Positions 1 through 5,550 of a DNA stretch of 9,966 nt are shown one piece after another. Positions within the stretch are counted from its first letter, which is position 1. Every line of letters begins with the position of its first letter. Source of the DNA: an uncultured Collinsella sp. (lineage in GTDB: Bacteria > Actinomycetota > Coriobacteriia > Coriobacteriales > Coriobacteriaceae). The stretch lies in contig CABMPS010000059.1 of NCBI GenBank assembly GCA_902388545.1, positions 1 through 9,966 of the forward strand, in the 5' to 3' direction. The notes under the pieces were generated by a model, which saw only the letters and a list, made by a program, of their open reading frames with translations, searched no databases and was not told the origin of the DNA. The position numbers and the translations under genes were made by a program.

Positions 1-166
1 GCAGCGAGCTCACCGTGAGCGCGCACACGGCACCCACGACGATGCGGCGCGTCACGCGGCGCCAGCTGCTGTGCGCGAGTCCTATGCGACGGCGAACGTC
101 GGGCTCGACAAAATGGGCTCCAGAGGTTTTGTCATTGCGCTTGGGGGTCGTGAACAAGGCGGCCAT
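1..166 (-). CDS. N-terminus of a membrane-anchored or secreted protein (partial, runs off left edge)
   Basis: The minus strand is open from an ATG at 166 to the window edge, giving 55 residues that begin MAALFTTPKRNDKTSGAHF. A basic stretch (about residues 25-41, rich in Arg, ending WRRVTRR) precedes a hydrophobic run (about 42-55, IVVGAVCALTVSSL). This is the usual order for a positively charged N-region and a signal anchor or signal peptide, so the product probably crosses or sits in the membrane. The start at 166 is preferred over in-frame ATGs at 178 and 184 because a GGGAG lies five bases upstream of it, while the other two lack a properly spaced site. I do not recognise the family; in Coriobacteriia such N-termini often belong to cell-wall enzymes, but nothing visible here proves that. 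Confidence 0.6.
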   Translation of the reverse strand, partial: MAALFTTPKRNDKTSGAHFVEPDVRRRIGLAHSSWRRVTRRIVVGAVCALTVSSL

Positions 167-298
167 GGCTACTCCCATCCTCATAGGGCCTATGCGATTA
201 CGCCCAGCATATCTGCAGGATGTAGCCGGCGGTAGTGCCGTTTGGAGGGCAAAATGTCCAAAACTCGGGAAGCAATACATCGCGCGTCCGTGCGTTGC

Positions 299-318
299 CT
301 GGCTTTAAAAGAAAAGCG
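299..318. repeat. 20-base element with a near-identical copy at 4458-4477
   Basis: CTGGCTTTAAAAGAAAAGCG here and CTGGCTTTAGAAGAAAAGCG at 4458-4477 differ at one base. This copy overlaps the U-tract and stem foot of the permease terminator; the other lies in the promoter region of the LysR gene. No function is assigned. Part of the similarity may reflect A-rich low complexity. Confidence 0.4.
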
Positions 319-344
319 CGGAGCCGCTCGATGCGACTCCGCGC
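306..344 (-). terminator. Rho-independent terminator of the purine permease
   Basis: GCGCGGAG (316-323) pairs with CTCCGCGC (337-344). After one mismatch an inner CGC/GCG pair encloses the loop TCGAT. On the minus strand the stem is followed by a U-rich run (complement of 306-315), which places it as the terminator for the permease ending at 375. Confidence 0.85.
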
Positions 345-374
345 CTTGTTGTTTTGCTTTAGCAGACTATGCTG

Positions 375-1688
375 TTACGCCACGAAGAAGTAGACGAGGA
401 AGGCAAGGGCTGCGATCCACATGAGCGGCTTGATCTTGGAGGCCTCGCCCTTAAAGAGCGCGACGATCACGTAGGCGATAAAGCCCAGGCCAATGCCGGC
501 AGAGATGGAGTAAGTGAAGGGCACGCCGGCGACAATCATGAACGCCGGGAAACCTTGCGACACGTCGGACCAGTCGATCTCGGAGGCCTCGCTCATCATG
601 AGGTAGCCGACGTAGACCAGAGCACCGCAGGTGGCGGCGCTGGAAACGATGGTGACGATGGGGGAGAAGAACGCGGCGAGGATGAACAGCACGCCGGTGG
701 TGACGGAGGTGAGACCCGTGCGGCCACCGTCGGCAGCGCCGGACGTGGACTCGACGAAAGTGGTGATGGAGGAGACGCCCATAAAGCCACCGGCAGCAGC
801 GGCCACGGAGTCGACGACCAGGATGGGACGGATGTCCTCGACATTGCCGTCCTCGGTCAGGAACTCGCCCTGCTTGGCGACGGCCATCGCGGTGCCCATG
901 GTGTCGAAGAAGTCACTCATGAGCAGCGAGAAGGCCACGACGAGCAGCATCGGGTCGGTCAGGACCTTCACGATGGCAAGGTTGCCGTCGGCAGTGCTGG
1001 CAAACGGGGCGCCGAAGGTCGAGAAGTCGAGCGGTGCGATGAGGCCCTCGGGCGCATGGGTGACGCCCAGCGGGATTCCGGCGATAACGGCGACGATGAT
1101 GCCGATGAGCAGCGAGCCCGGCACGTTGCGGGAAGCCAGGGCAACCGTCACGACGATGGAGATGATGCCGACGATAAAGGTGGGGGAGGCGATGTCGCCC
1201 AGGCCGACGAGCGTACCGGCGCCAGCGGTGATGATGCCGGCGTCGCACAGGCCGATCATGGCGATAAACAGGCCCAGACCCACCGAGATGGCGTGGCGCA
1301 GGACCACGGGGATGGCGTCCATGATGGCCTCGCGCAGGCCGCACAGGACGAGCAGCAAGATGACGATACCCTCGAGGAAGATAACGCTCATGGCCACGTG
1401 CCAGTCGCCGCCGCACATGGTGGTGGCGATGCCCGCGATCATGGCGTTGATGCCCAGACCCGACGCGCAGGCGAGCGGGCGGTTGGCGAAGATGCCCATG
1501 CAGATGGTCATGATGCCGGCGCCCAGGCAGGTGGCGCAGGCGAGCGCTCCCGCATCAATGCCAGCGCCCGAGAGCACTGCGGGGTTGACGGCGATGATGT
1601 AGGCCATCGCCAGGAATGTTGTCAGTCCAGCGCGAAGTTCGGTCCCGATTGTGGACTTGCGCTCACTGACGTGAAAAAGTTCGTCCAT
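375..1688 (-). CDS. NCS2-family purine permease (AzgA/PbuG type)
   Basis: Predicted inner-membrane importer of hypoxanthine, guanine or adenine for purine salvage, 437 residues, a normal length for the family. Visible signatures of the AzgA branch are TELRAGLTTFLAMAYIIAVNP (about 16-35), the ANRPLACASGLGINA segment (68-82), SDFFDTMGT in the TM8 region (258-266), and the TM10 region with TTFVES and GGRTG (309-325). E313 and the DFFDT aspartates are at the positions expected for substrate binding. About 12-14 hydrophobic segments are present. The ATG at 1688 is chosen because AAGGAAAGGG sits five bases upstream; an upstream in-frame GTG at 1733 would place that site inside the coding region. 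It is transcribed alone and divergently from the deformylase-like gene. Which purine it carries cannot be told from sequence; xanthine/uracil carriers of the other NCS2 branch are less likely. Confidence 0.9.
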   Translation of the reverse strand: MDELFHVSERKSTIGTELRAGLTTFLAMAYIIAVNPAVLSGAGIDAGALACATCLGAGIMTICMGIFANRPLACASGLGINAMIAGIATTMCGGDWHVAMSVIFLEGIVILLLVLCGLREAIMDAIPVVLRHAISVGLGLFIAMIGLCDAGIITAGAGTLVGLGDIASPTFIVGIISIVVTVALASRNVPGSLLIGIIVAVIAGIPLGVTHAPEGLIAPLDFSTFGAPFASTADGNLAIVKVLTDPMLLVVAFSLLMSDFFDTMGTAMAVAKQGEFLTEDGNVEDIRPILVVDSVAAAAGGFMGVSSITTFVESTSGAADGGRTGLTSVTTGVLFILAAFFSPIVTIVSSAATCGALVYVGYLMMSEASEIDWSDVSQGFPAFMIVAGVPFTYSISAGIGLGFIAYVIVALFKGEASKIKPLMWIAALAFLVYFFVA

Positions 1689-1881
1689 GCATACCCTTTC
1701 CTTGTTCAGCCCCGAGTTTAGGCCGATTGACACGAACTCACTTACTATATCGTCTTTACAACCTTGCTGTTCCTCGCATGTTGATGTTCGGCGCTTTGTA
1801 ACAGACGGACGGTATTTATCGCATGAAAATGTGTGGGTACCGTATACTTAAGCGGTTACAACGACCCCTATGGAGGAACGT
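1689..1881. promoter_or_regulatory. Divergent intergenic region with candidate promoters
   Basis: This 193-base region drives the permease leftwards and the deformylase-like gene rightwards. A TATACT at 1843-1848 is a plausible -10 element for the rightward gene, without a good -35. Half-sites TTGTAAC (1796-1802) and GTTACAA (1855-1861) are inverted, and a further TTACAA is at 1756-1761. CCGAACAT (minus strand, 1784-1791) loosely resembles a purine-repressor box core. I see no guanine-riboswitch fold. All assignments are tentative. Confidence 0.3.
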
Positions 1882-2301
1882 ATGATTAAAGAGCTTTGCC
1901 ACGACGAGGCTATCCTGTCCCAGCGTTGCGAGGTTGCGACCGTCGAGGACGAGTCGGTTGCTCAGGACCTGATCGATACCATCAAGTCGCTCGACGATGC
2001 CGGCTGCCTTGCCGCTAACCAGATTGGCGTTACCAAGAAGGTCTGCGTCTACCTGGACGACGCCGGCGAGCCCCACGTGCTCTACAACCCCCGTCTGGTG
2101 TTTGGCCTGGGCGCCAGCAAGATGGAGGAGAGCTGCCTGACGCACGAGGAGGTCACCAAGTCCACGCGCTACATCAAGTGCAAGGTTGCCTTTGACCAGA
2201 TCGTCGACGGCAAGATGAAGGAGTGCCGCCGCGACTACGCGGGCTTTGAGGCGCAGATGGTCCAGCATATGATCGACCACTGTCTTGGAAAGTTGGTCTA
2301 A
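1882..2301 (+). CDS. Peptide-deformylase-like protein lacking the catalytic Glu
   Basis: A 139-residue member of the peptide deformylase family, shorter than typical bacterial enzymes of 160-180 residues. True deformylases are metalloenzymes that remove the formyl group from the N-terminal methionine of new proteins. Motif 1 reads GCLAANQIGV (41-50), keeping the Gln of GxGLAAxQIG but with Cys for the second Gly. Motif 2 reads ESCLT (83-87) instead of EGCLS, keeping the metal-ligand Cys85. Motif 3 reads QHMIDH (128-133) instead of QHExDH: both metal-ligand His remain but the catalytic Glu is Met130 (codon ATG). The fold and metal site may therefore be retained while deformylation is reduced or lost. 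GGAGG five bases before the ATG at 1882 decides the start; an in-frame ATG at 1870 abuts that site and would place it inside the gene. A second paralogue lies at 7147-7557. Role unknown. Confidence 0.8.
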   Translation: MIKELCHDEAILSQRCEVATVEDESVAQDLIDTIKSLDDAGCLAANQIGVTKKVCVYLDDAGEPHVLYNPRLVFGLGASKMEESCLTHEEVTKSTRYIKCKVAFDQIVDGKMKECRRDYAGFEAQMVQHMIDHCLGKLV

Positions 2302-2337
2302 GGGGACCAAAGCACCGCACTTCGTCTCTTTTGGTCC
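2293..2337 (+). other. Mutually exclusive hairpins at the 3' end of the deformylase-like gene
   Basis: GACCAA (2305-2310) can pair with TTGGTC upstream (2293-2298, overlapping the last codons), or, extended to GGACCAAA (2304-2311), with TTTGGTCC downstream (2330-2337). The downstream hairpin is the longer (8 bp), but it lacks a U-tract, so it is at best a weak terminator. Confidence 0.4.
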
Positions 2338-2342
2338 GGGCG

Positions 2343-2356
2343 TGACATTGTTGTCA
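2343..2356. promoter_or_regulatory. Inverted repeat TGACA-N4-TGTCA upstream of the bile salt hydrolase gene
   Basis: TGACA (2343-2347) and TGTCA (2352-2356) are separated by TTGT, and another TGACA occurs at 2392-2396. The element lies about 77-90 bases before the start codon, a position suited to a protein-binding site. No clear -35/-10 pair is visible nearby. The bound protein is unknown. Confidence 0.3.
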
Positions 2357-2432
2357 TGTCTGGGCTTTTGTGTTTAGCGCCTTTTTGTTTGGTGACAATA
2401 ACCTTAGCAGGACCGTAAAGCTAGGAGGCGCT

Positions 2433-3398
2433 ATGTGCACGAGCATTCGATTTACCGATAATTCTGGCCACATGTATCTGGGCCGCAACCTCGACTGGAG
2501 CTTTGACTACGGCCAACAGGTTCGCGTGATGCCGCGCGGGTTCCACATTCCGTATTCGTTTATCGACGATGCGTCGGCGGCACACGCGGTAATCGGCATG
2601 TGCATCGATTACAAGAACTACCCCATGTTCTTCGACTGCGGCAACGATGCGGGCCTCGCCGTGGCGGGTCTCAATTTCCCGGGTTATGCCGAGTATGCCG
2701 AGGATCCTGCCGACGGCAAGACCAATATCGCGGCCTATGAGTTTCCCCTGTGGGTGGCAGCGACGTTCTCGACGGTCGACGAGGTCGAGGCTGCGTTGCA
2801 CGATACGGTGATTGTTGCCAAATCTGCAGGAGAGGGGCTGGGCGTGTCGCTGCTCCATTGGATTATCGGCGACAGGCAGCGTAGCATCGTGGTCGAGATG
2901 ATGGCTGACGGCCTGCACGTATACGACGATCCGGTCGACACCCTTGCCAACCAGCCGACCTTCCCGTGGCATATGGAAAATCTACGCACCTATATCACCG
3001 CCACAAGCGATTTTCCGCAGACGGCGACGTGGCGTGGCGCCGAGCTTAAGCCTTATGGTGCGGGTGCCGGCATGCGCGGTATTCCGGGTGACTGCTATTC
3101 GCCGAGCCGTTTTGTAAAGGCGGCCTATCTCAATGCCAATTACCCGCAAAAGGAGAGCGAGGCCGAAAACGTCGTCCGCATGTTCCGCTCGCTCGAGGGC
3201 GTGGCGATGATCGAGGGGGCGTCCAAGATGGGCGATGGCAAGTTCGAGAAGACGATCTACACCGGATGCTTTAGCGCTCGCACGGGCAATTATTACTATG
3301 CGACCTACGACGACCCGTCGATTCGCTACGTGAGCTTGATGGATGCCGAGGGTGCGAGCCCCGATAGGCTCGTGGTTCCCGAGCCGCGTCGCTCGTAG
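2433..3398 (+). CDS. bsh: Choloylglycine hydrolase family protein, probable bile salt hydrolase
   Basis: A 321-residue cytosolic N-terminal-nucleophile hydrolase. Removal of Met1 exposes Cys2, the nucleophile that cleaves the amide between a bile acid and glycine or taurine; some members also re-conjugate bile acids to other amines. The conserved set is present: Cys2, Arg18 and Asp21 (GRNLDWS), Asn81 (GLNFPGY), Asn173 (LANQPTF) and Arg226 (SPSRF). Asn at position 81 favours bile salt hydrolase over penicillin V acylase, where Tyr is usual. There is no signal peptide, and length matches the family. The start at 2433 is fixed by AGGAGG just upstream and by the need for Cys at position 2; an in-frame ATG at 2370 would bury the nucleophile. 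The gene appears to be monocistronic, ends at the shared terminator at 3423, and fits a gut bacterium exposed to bile. Substrate preference cannot be read from sequence. Confidence 0.9.
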   Translation: MCTSIRFTDNSGHMYLGRNLDWSFDYGQQVRVMPRGFHIPYSFIDDASAAHAVIGMCIDYKNYPMFFDCGNDAGLAVAGLNFPGYAEYAEDPADGKTNIAAYEFPLWVAATFSTVDEVEAALHDTVIVAKSAGEGLGVSLLHWIIGDRQRSIVVEMMADGLHVYDDPVDTLANQPTFPWHMENLRTYITATSDFPQTATWRGAELKPYGAGAGMRGIPGDCYSPSRFVKAAYLNANYPQKESEAENVVRMFRSLEGVAMIEGASKMGDGKFEKTIYTGCFSARTGNYYYATYDDPSIRYVSLMDAEGASPDRLVVPEPRRS

Positions 3399-3422
3399 CC
3401 GATAGCTTCACTGCAATGCAAA

Positions 3423-3456
3423 GCGCCCCTGCGTCTCCTGTGAGGTGCAGGGGCGC
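3423..3456. terminator. Bidirectional terminator hairpin between bile salt hydrolase and DMT transporter
   Basis: GCGCCCCTGC (3423-3432) pairs perfectly with GCAGGGGCGC (3447-3456) around a 14-base loop. It lies between two converging genes. U-tracts are weak on both sides (a short run follows on the minus strand), so efficiency is uncertain. Confidence 0.75.
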
Positions 3457-3490
3457 TGCGACCTGGGCTTTATCCCGCATGCGCCCCGAG
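3454..3490 (+). pseudogene. LysR-like sequence fragment inside the transporter's 3' UTR
   Basis: Read on the plus strand this stretch encodes RCDLGFIPHAPR, against RCDLGFIPREPR in the LysR gene downstream (residues 142-153). The DNA at 3454-3478 matches 4954-4978 at 23 of 25 bases; both differences are C/T changes at third codon positions. Similarity weakens but continues to 3490. The frame closes with TAA at 3502. It may be the remnant of a related LysR gene. Alternatively it may be a functional complementary segment, because on the minus strand it is part of the transporter mRNA. Confidence 0.4.
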
Positions 3491-3500
3491 AAAATGTCCC

Positions 3501-4412
3501 TTAAGCGCGTGCCGCCTGGGCGACACCGGCCTTGGCGTTTGCGCGTTTGCCGGCGAGTTCGCAAAAAATCGCGCCGCCGATGATAAGTGCGGCGCCCATC
3601 AGGCGGACCGGTGTTATGGCTTCGCCTAAAAGGACGGCGGAGAACACGACGGCCGAAAGCGGCTCGAGGTAGCCAACGACCGCGACGGTCTGGACGGGCA
3701 GCTTGGCGACGGCACTAAAGTAGAGTAGGCAACCGATGCCGGTGTTGACGACGCCGAGCATGACGACGGCGCGCCAATCAATACTGGCGGCGACGCCGGC
3801 GGACAGGAATGAGGGAGCGCCCTGCGTGATGAGCGTGAGGACCAGCGCGGTCACAAAGGCGGCACTCACCTGGAGCGCGGAGTTCTCGAGGCCTTCGATG
3901 TGTGGTGCACCCTTGCTAGCGATGACCATCAGCGCATAGCAAAATGCCGAGGCGATGCCGCAGACGATACCCGCAATGGGCATATTGCCGCCTAGACCTT
4001 GCGCTGCAATGAGAAAAGCACCGCAAGCAACGGCGATAAAGCCGGCGATTTTGCCGCCGGTCAGCTTTTCGCCAAAGATGAGCGGGGAGAGCGCCATAAC
4101 GATGATGGGGCCGCAGTAGTACAGCAGCGAGGATACGCCGACGCCTATCGTCTGATACGCGCGGAACAGAAAAATCCAGCTGGCGCCCAGTGCGGCTCCC
4201 GAAAGGATCAGGGCTGCGGCTTCTCGGGGGCGAGATGGTGCTTGCAACGTATGGCGTTGGGTGATGGCGAGGATGGTGACAAGCGAGAAGGCTCCCAGAA
4301 AGGTGCGCAGCAGCACGATATCGGAGCTCGGCAGCGCGATAGCCGCGGCGATGATGCCGTTAGAACCAAACAACAACAATGCTGCTAAATACGTAAACAG
4401 TCCGTTGTTCAT
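3501..4412 (-). CDS. EamA/DMT-family transporter
   Basis: A 303-residue inner-membrane protein with about ten hydrophobic segments and two EamA repeats (roughly 5-136 and 147-285), the architecture of drug/metabolite transporters that mostly export amino acids, metabolites or toxic compounds. Repeat 1 carries LLRTFLGAF and the SLLYYCGPIIVMALSPLIFGE segment (95-115). Repeat 2 carries GYLEPLSAVVFSAVLLGE (247-264). Both match the conserved end-of-TM4 region that closes with GE. The tail is short, basic and alanine-rich, and probably cytoplasmic. A GAGGGG lies ten bases before the ATG, a long but usable spacing. It is transcribed divergently from a LysR regulator across a 118-base region with an operator-like repeat, which suggests the regulator controls it. 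The substrate cannot be inferred. Its 3' UTR contains the segment resembling LysR coding sequence. Confidence 0.88.
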   Translation of the reverse strand: MNNGLFTYLAALLLFGSNGIIAAAIALPSSDIVLLRTFLGAFSLVTILAITQRHTLQAPSRPREAAALILSGAALGASWIFLFRAYQTIGVGVSSLLYYCGPIIVMALSPLIFGEKLTGGKIAGFIAVACGAFLIAAQGLGGNMPIAGIVCGIASAFCYALMVIASKGAPHIEGLENSALQVSAAFVTALVLTLITQGAPSFLSAGVAASIDWRAVVMLGVVNTGIGCLLYFSAVAKLPVQTVAVVGYLEPLSAVVFSAVLLGEAITPVRLMGAALIIGGAIFCELAGKRANAKAGVAQAARA

Positions 4413-4435
4413 GCGCTGCCATCCCCTCTATATCC

Positions 4436-4458
4436 GAACATGTTCACTATGGGTGAAC
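4436..4458. promoter_or_regulatory. Three-half-site operator between the DMT transporter and LysR genes
   Basis: GAACATGTTC (4436-4445) is a perfect 10-bp palindrome. Its right arm also belongs to GTTCAC-TATGG-GTGAAC (4442-4458), a perfect inverted repeat with a 5-base spacer. The three overlapping GAAC half-sites lie between divergent genes, the usual site for a LysR-type regulator. The 4442-4458 repeat spans 17 bases, similar in size to typical LysR boxes. Confidence 0.55.
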
Positions 4459-4479
4459 TGGCTTTAGAAGAAAAGCGAA

Positions 4480-4485
4480 TATAAT
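4480..4485 (+). promoter_or_regulatory. Consensus -10 box of the LysR gene
   Basis: TATAAT matches the -10 consensus exactly and lies 45 bases before the GTG start codon. The -35 position (about 4457-4462) has a poor match and borders the operator at 4436-4458, consistent with a promoter that the bound regulator activates or represses. Confidence 0.5.
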
Positions 4486-4530
4486 GCATGGAAAACATAA
4501 CAAAAACTCATGCAAGGGTGGGGACGTGCT

Positions 4531-5388
4531 GTGGAGACCAATATCCAAAAGATGCAAGTGCTGCTCGAGACGGTGCGTGCCGGCAGCTTTACGCGTGCTG
4601 CAGAGCGGCTGAGCTACTCGCAGTCGGGCGTGAGCCGCATGGTGGGCGACCTTGAGGCAGACTGGGGTTTTAAGGTGCTCGACCGCAGCCGCGAGGGCGT
4701 GGTGCTTTCTGCCGACGGGCGGCAGGTCATGCCGGCAGTCGAGGCGTTATGCGAAGAGTTTGGCCGCCTGCAGCGACGCGTGGACGAGATGCGAGGGCTC
4801 ATGCGTGGCAAGATCTGTATCGGTACGTTTTCGAGTGTGGCGACCCATGTACTGCCGCCGGTGATTGCGCGCTTTCGCGCCGATCATCCGGATGTCGATT
4901 ACGAGCTGCTGATGGGTGATTACTCCGAGATTGAGCAATGGGTGGCGGAAGGCCGCTGTGACCTGGGCTTTATTCCGCGCGAGCCACGCGGCGCCGGCAT
5001 GGCGTCGCGACCGTTGGTGCAAGACGAGTTGATGGCCGTGGTGCCAGCGGACTCCTCGCTTGCCACGGCGGAGGTCGTTTCTCTTGCCGATTTAGCCAAC
5101 GAGCAGTTTATTCTGCTAGAACGCGGCACCGATGACGAGATTACGCCGCTGTTCCGTCGGGCGGGACTGACGGTGTGCTCCAAGCTGTCGACCTGGGATG
5201 ACTATGCGATTATGGCCATGGTCGAGGACGGCCTGGGCGTGAGCATTCTTCCCGCGCTCATCTTGCGCCGCTGCCAGTTCGATGTTGCCGTGCGTTCGCT
5301 CGAGGGACATCCCCATCGGCAGATCAATGCGATATATCGCATGGCTGACGTTTCGCTTGCCGCCGCTCGATTCCTTGAATACCTCTAA
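4531..5388 (+). CDS. LysR-type transcriptional regulator
   Basis: A 285-residue regulator with the standard LysR layout: an N-terminal winged helix-turn-helix (about 5-63; FTRAAERLSYSQSGVSRMVGDLE is the helix-turn-helix core), a linker helix (about 67-92), and a periplasmic-binding-protein-like effector domain (about 94-285, starting GKICIGTFSSVATHVLPPVI). Members bind DNA as tetramers and usually change activity on binding a small metabolite. GTG at 4531 is preferred because GGGGA lies about six bases upstream; an in-frame ATG at 4510 has no ribosome binding site. The gene diverges from the EamA transporter, and GAAC-type inverted repeats lie between them. The likely role is control of that transporter and of its own gene. 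The stretch encoding residues 142-149 (RCDLGFIP) has a near-copy in the transporter's 3' UTR. The effector is unknown. Confidence 0.88.
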   Translation: METNIQKMQVLLETVRAGSFTRAAERLSYSQSGVSRMVGDLEADWGFKVLDRSREGVVLSADGRQVMPAVEALCEEFGRLQRRVDEMRGLMRGKICIGTFSSVATHVLPPVIARFRADHPDVDYELLMGDYSEIEQWVAEGRCDLGFIPREPRGAGMASRPLVQDELMAVVPADSSLATAEVVSLADLANEQFILLERGTDDEITPLFRRAGLTVCSKLSTWDDYAIMAMVEDGLGVSILPALILRRCQFDVAVRSLEGHPHRQINAIYRMADVSLAAARFLEYL

Positions 5389-5447
5389 ACGCGTACACGC
5401 CATTGTCCGCTTTGGGCAAATCTCGGAGTCCGGTACGTTTTCTTATG

Positions 5448-5532
5448 AAATTGAACTTTCGAATGAGGTGCCGCGTTATACTGCTTGCTAAATTGAACCA
5501 TGGTTCAATTCGTGTTCTATAAATTGAACTTT
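5448..5532. promoter_or_regulatory. Palindromic operator array and promoter of the XRE-aminotransferase gene
   Basis: AATTGAACCATGGTTCAATT (5491-5510) is a perfect 20-bp palindrome. Its half-site AAATTGAAC also occurs alone at 5448-5456 and 5521-5529, each followed by TTT. The three direct copies start 42 and 31 bases apart, close to four and three helical turns, so they face the same side of the DNA. TATACT (5477-5482) is a good -10 candidate. The first half-site overlaps the -35 region, the palindrome lies at or just after the expected transcription start, and the last copy lies within the leader. This arrangement suits repression, plausibly by the protein encoded here. Confidence 0.6.
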
Positions 5533-5550
5533 GCCAGCAAGGAGGTTCCT

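Noticed and set aside
15..308. Plus-strand 97-codon frame at the left edge
   Set aside because: It overlaps the better-supported minus-strand partial gene, has no ribosome binding site, and its composition is not protein-like.
369..1721. Long plus-strand open frame opposite the purine permease
   Set aside because: Its translation is a highly charged Asp/Gly/His/Glu-rich mixture with no recognisable domain. It is the mirror of a well-supported permease on the minus strand, as expected in GC-rich DNA.
1870..1872. ATG at 1870 as the start of the first deformylase-like gene
   Set aside because: It overlaps the GGAGG that serves the ATG at 1882.
1689..1881. Guanine riboswitch or firm purine-repressor box upstream of the permease
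   Set aside because: No three-way junction with conserved loops is recognisable, and a single CCGAACAT octamer is too little for a repressor site.
5500..5502. ATG at 5500 as the start of the XRE-aminotransferase gene
   Set aside because: It lies in the centre of the operator palindrome, lacks a ribosome binding site, and the true AAGGAGG lies further in, before the GTG at 5551.
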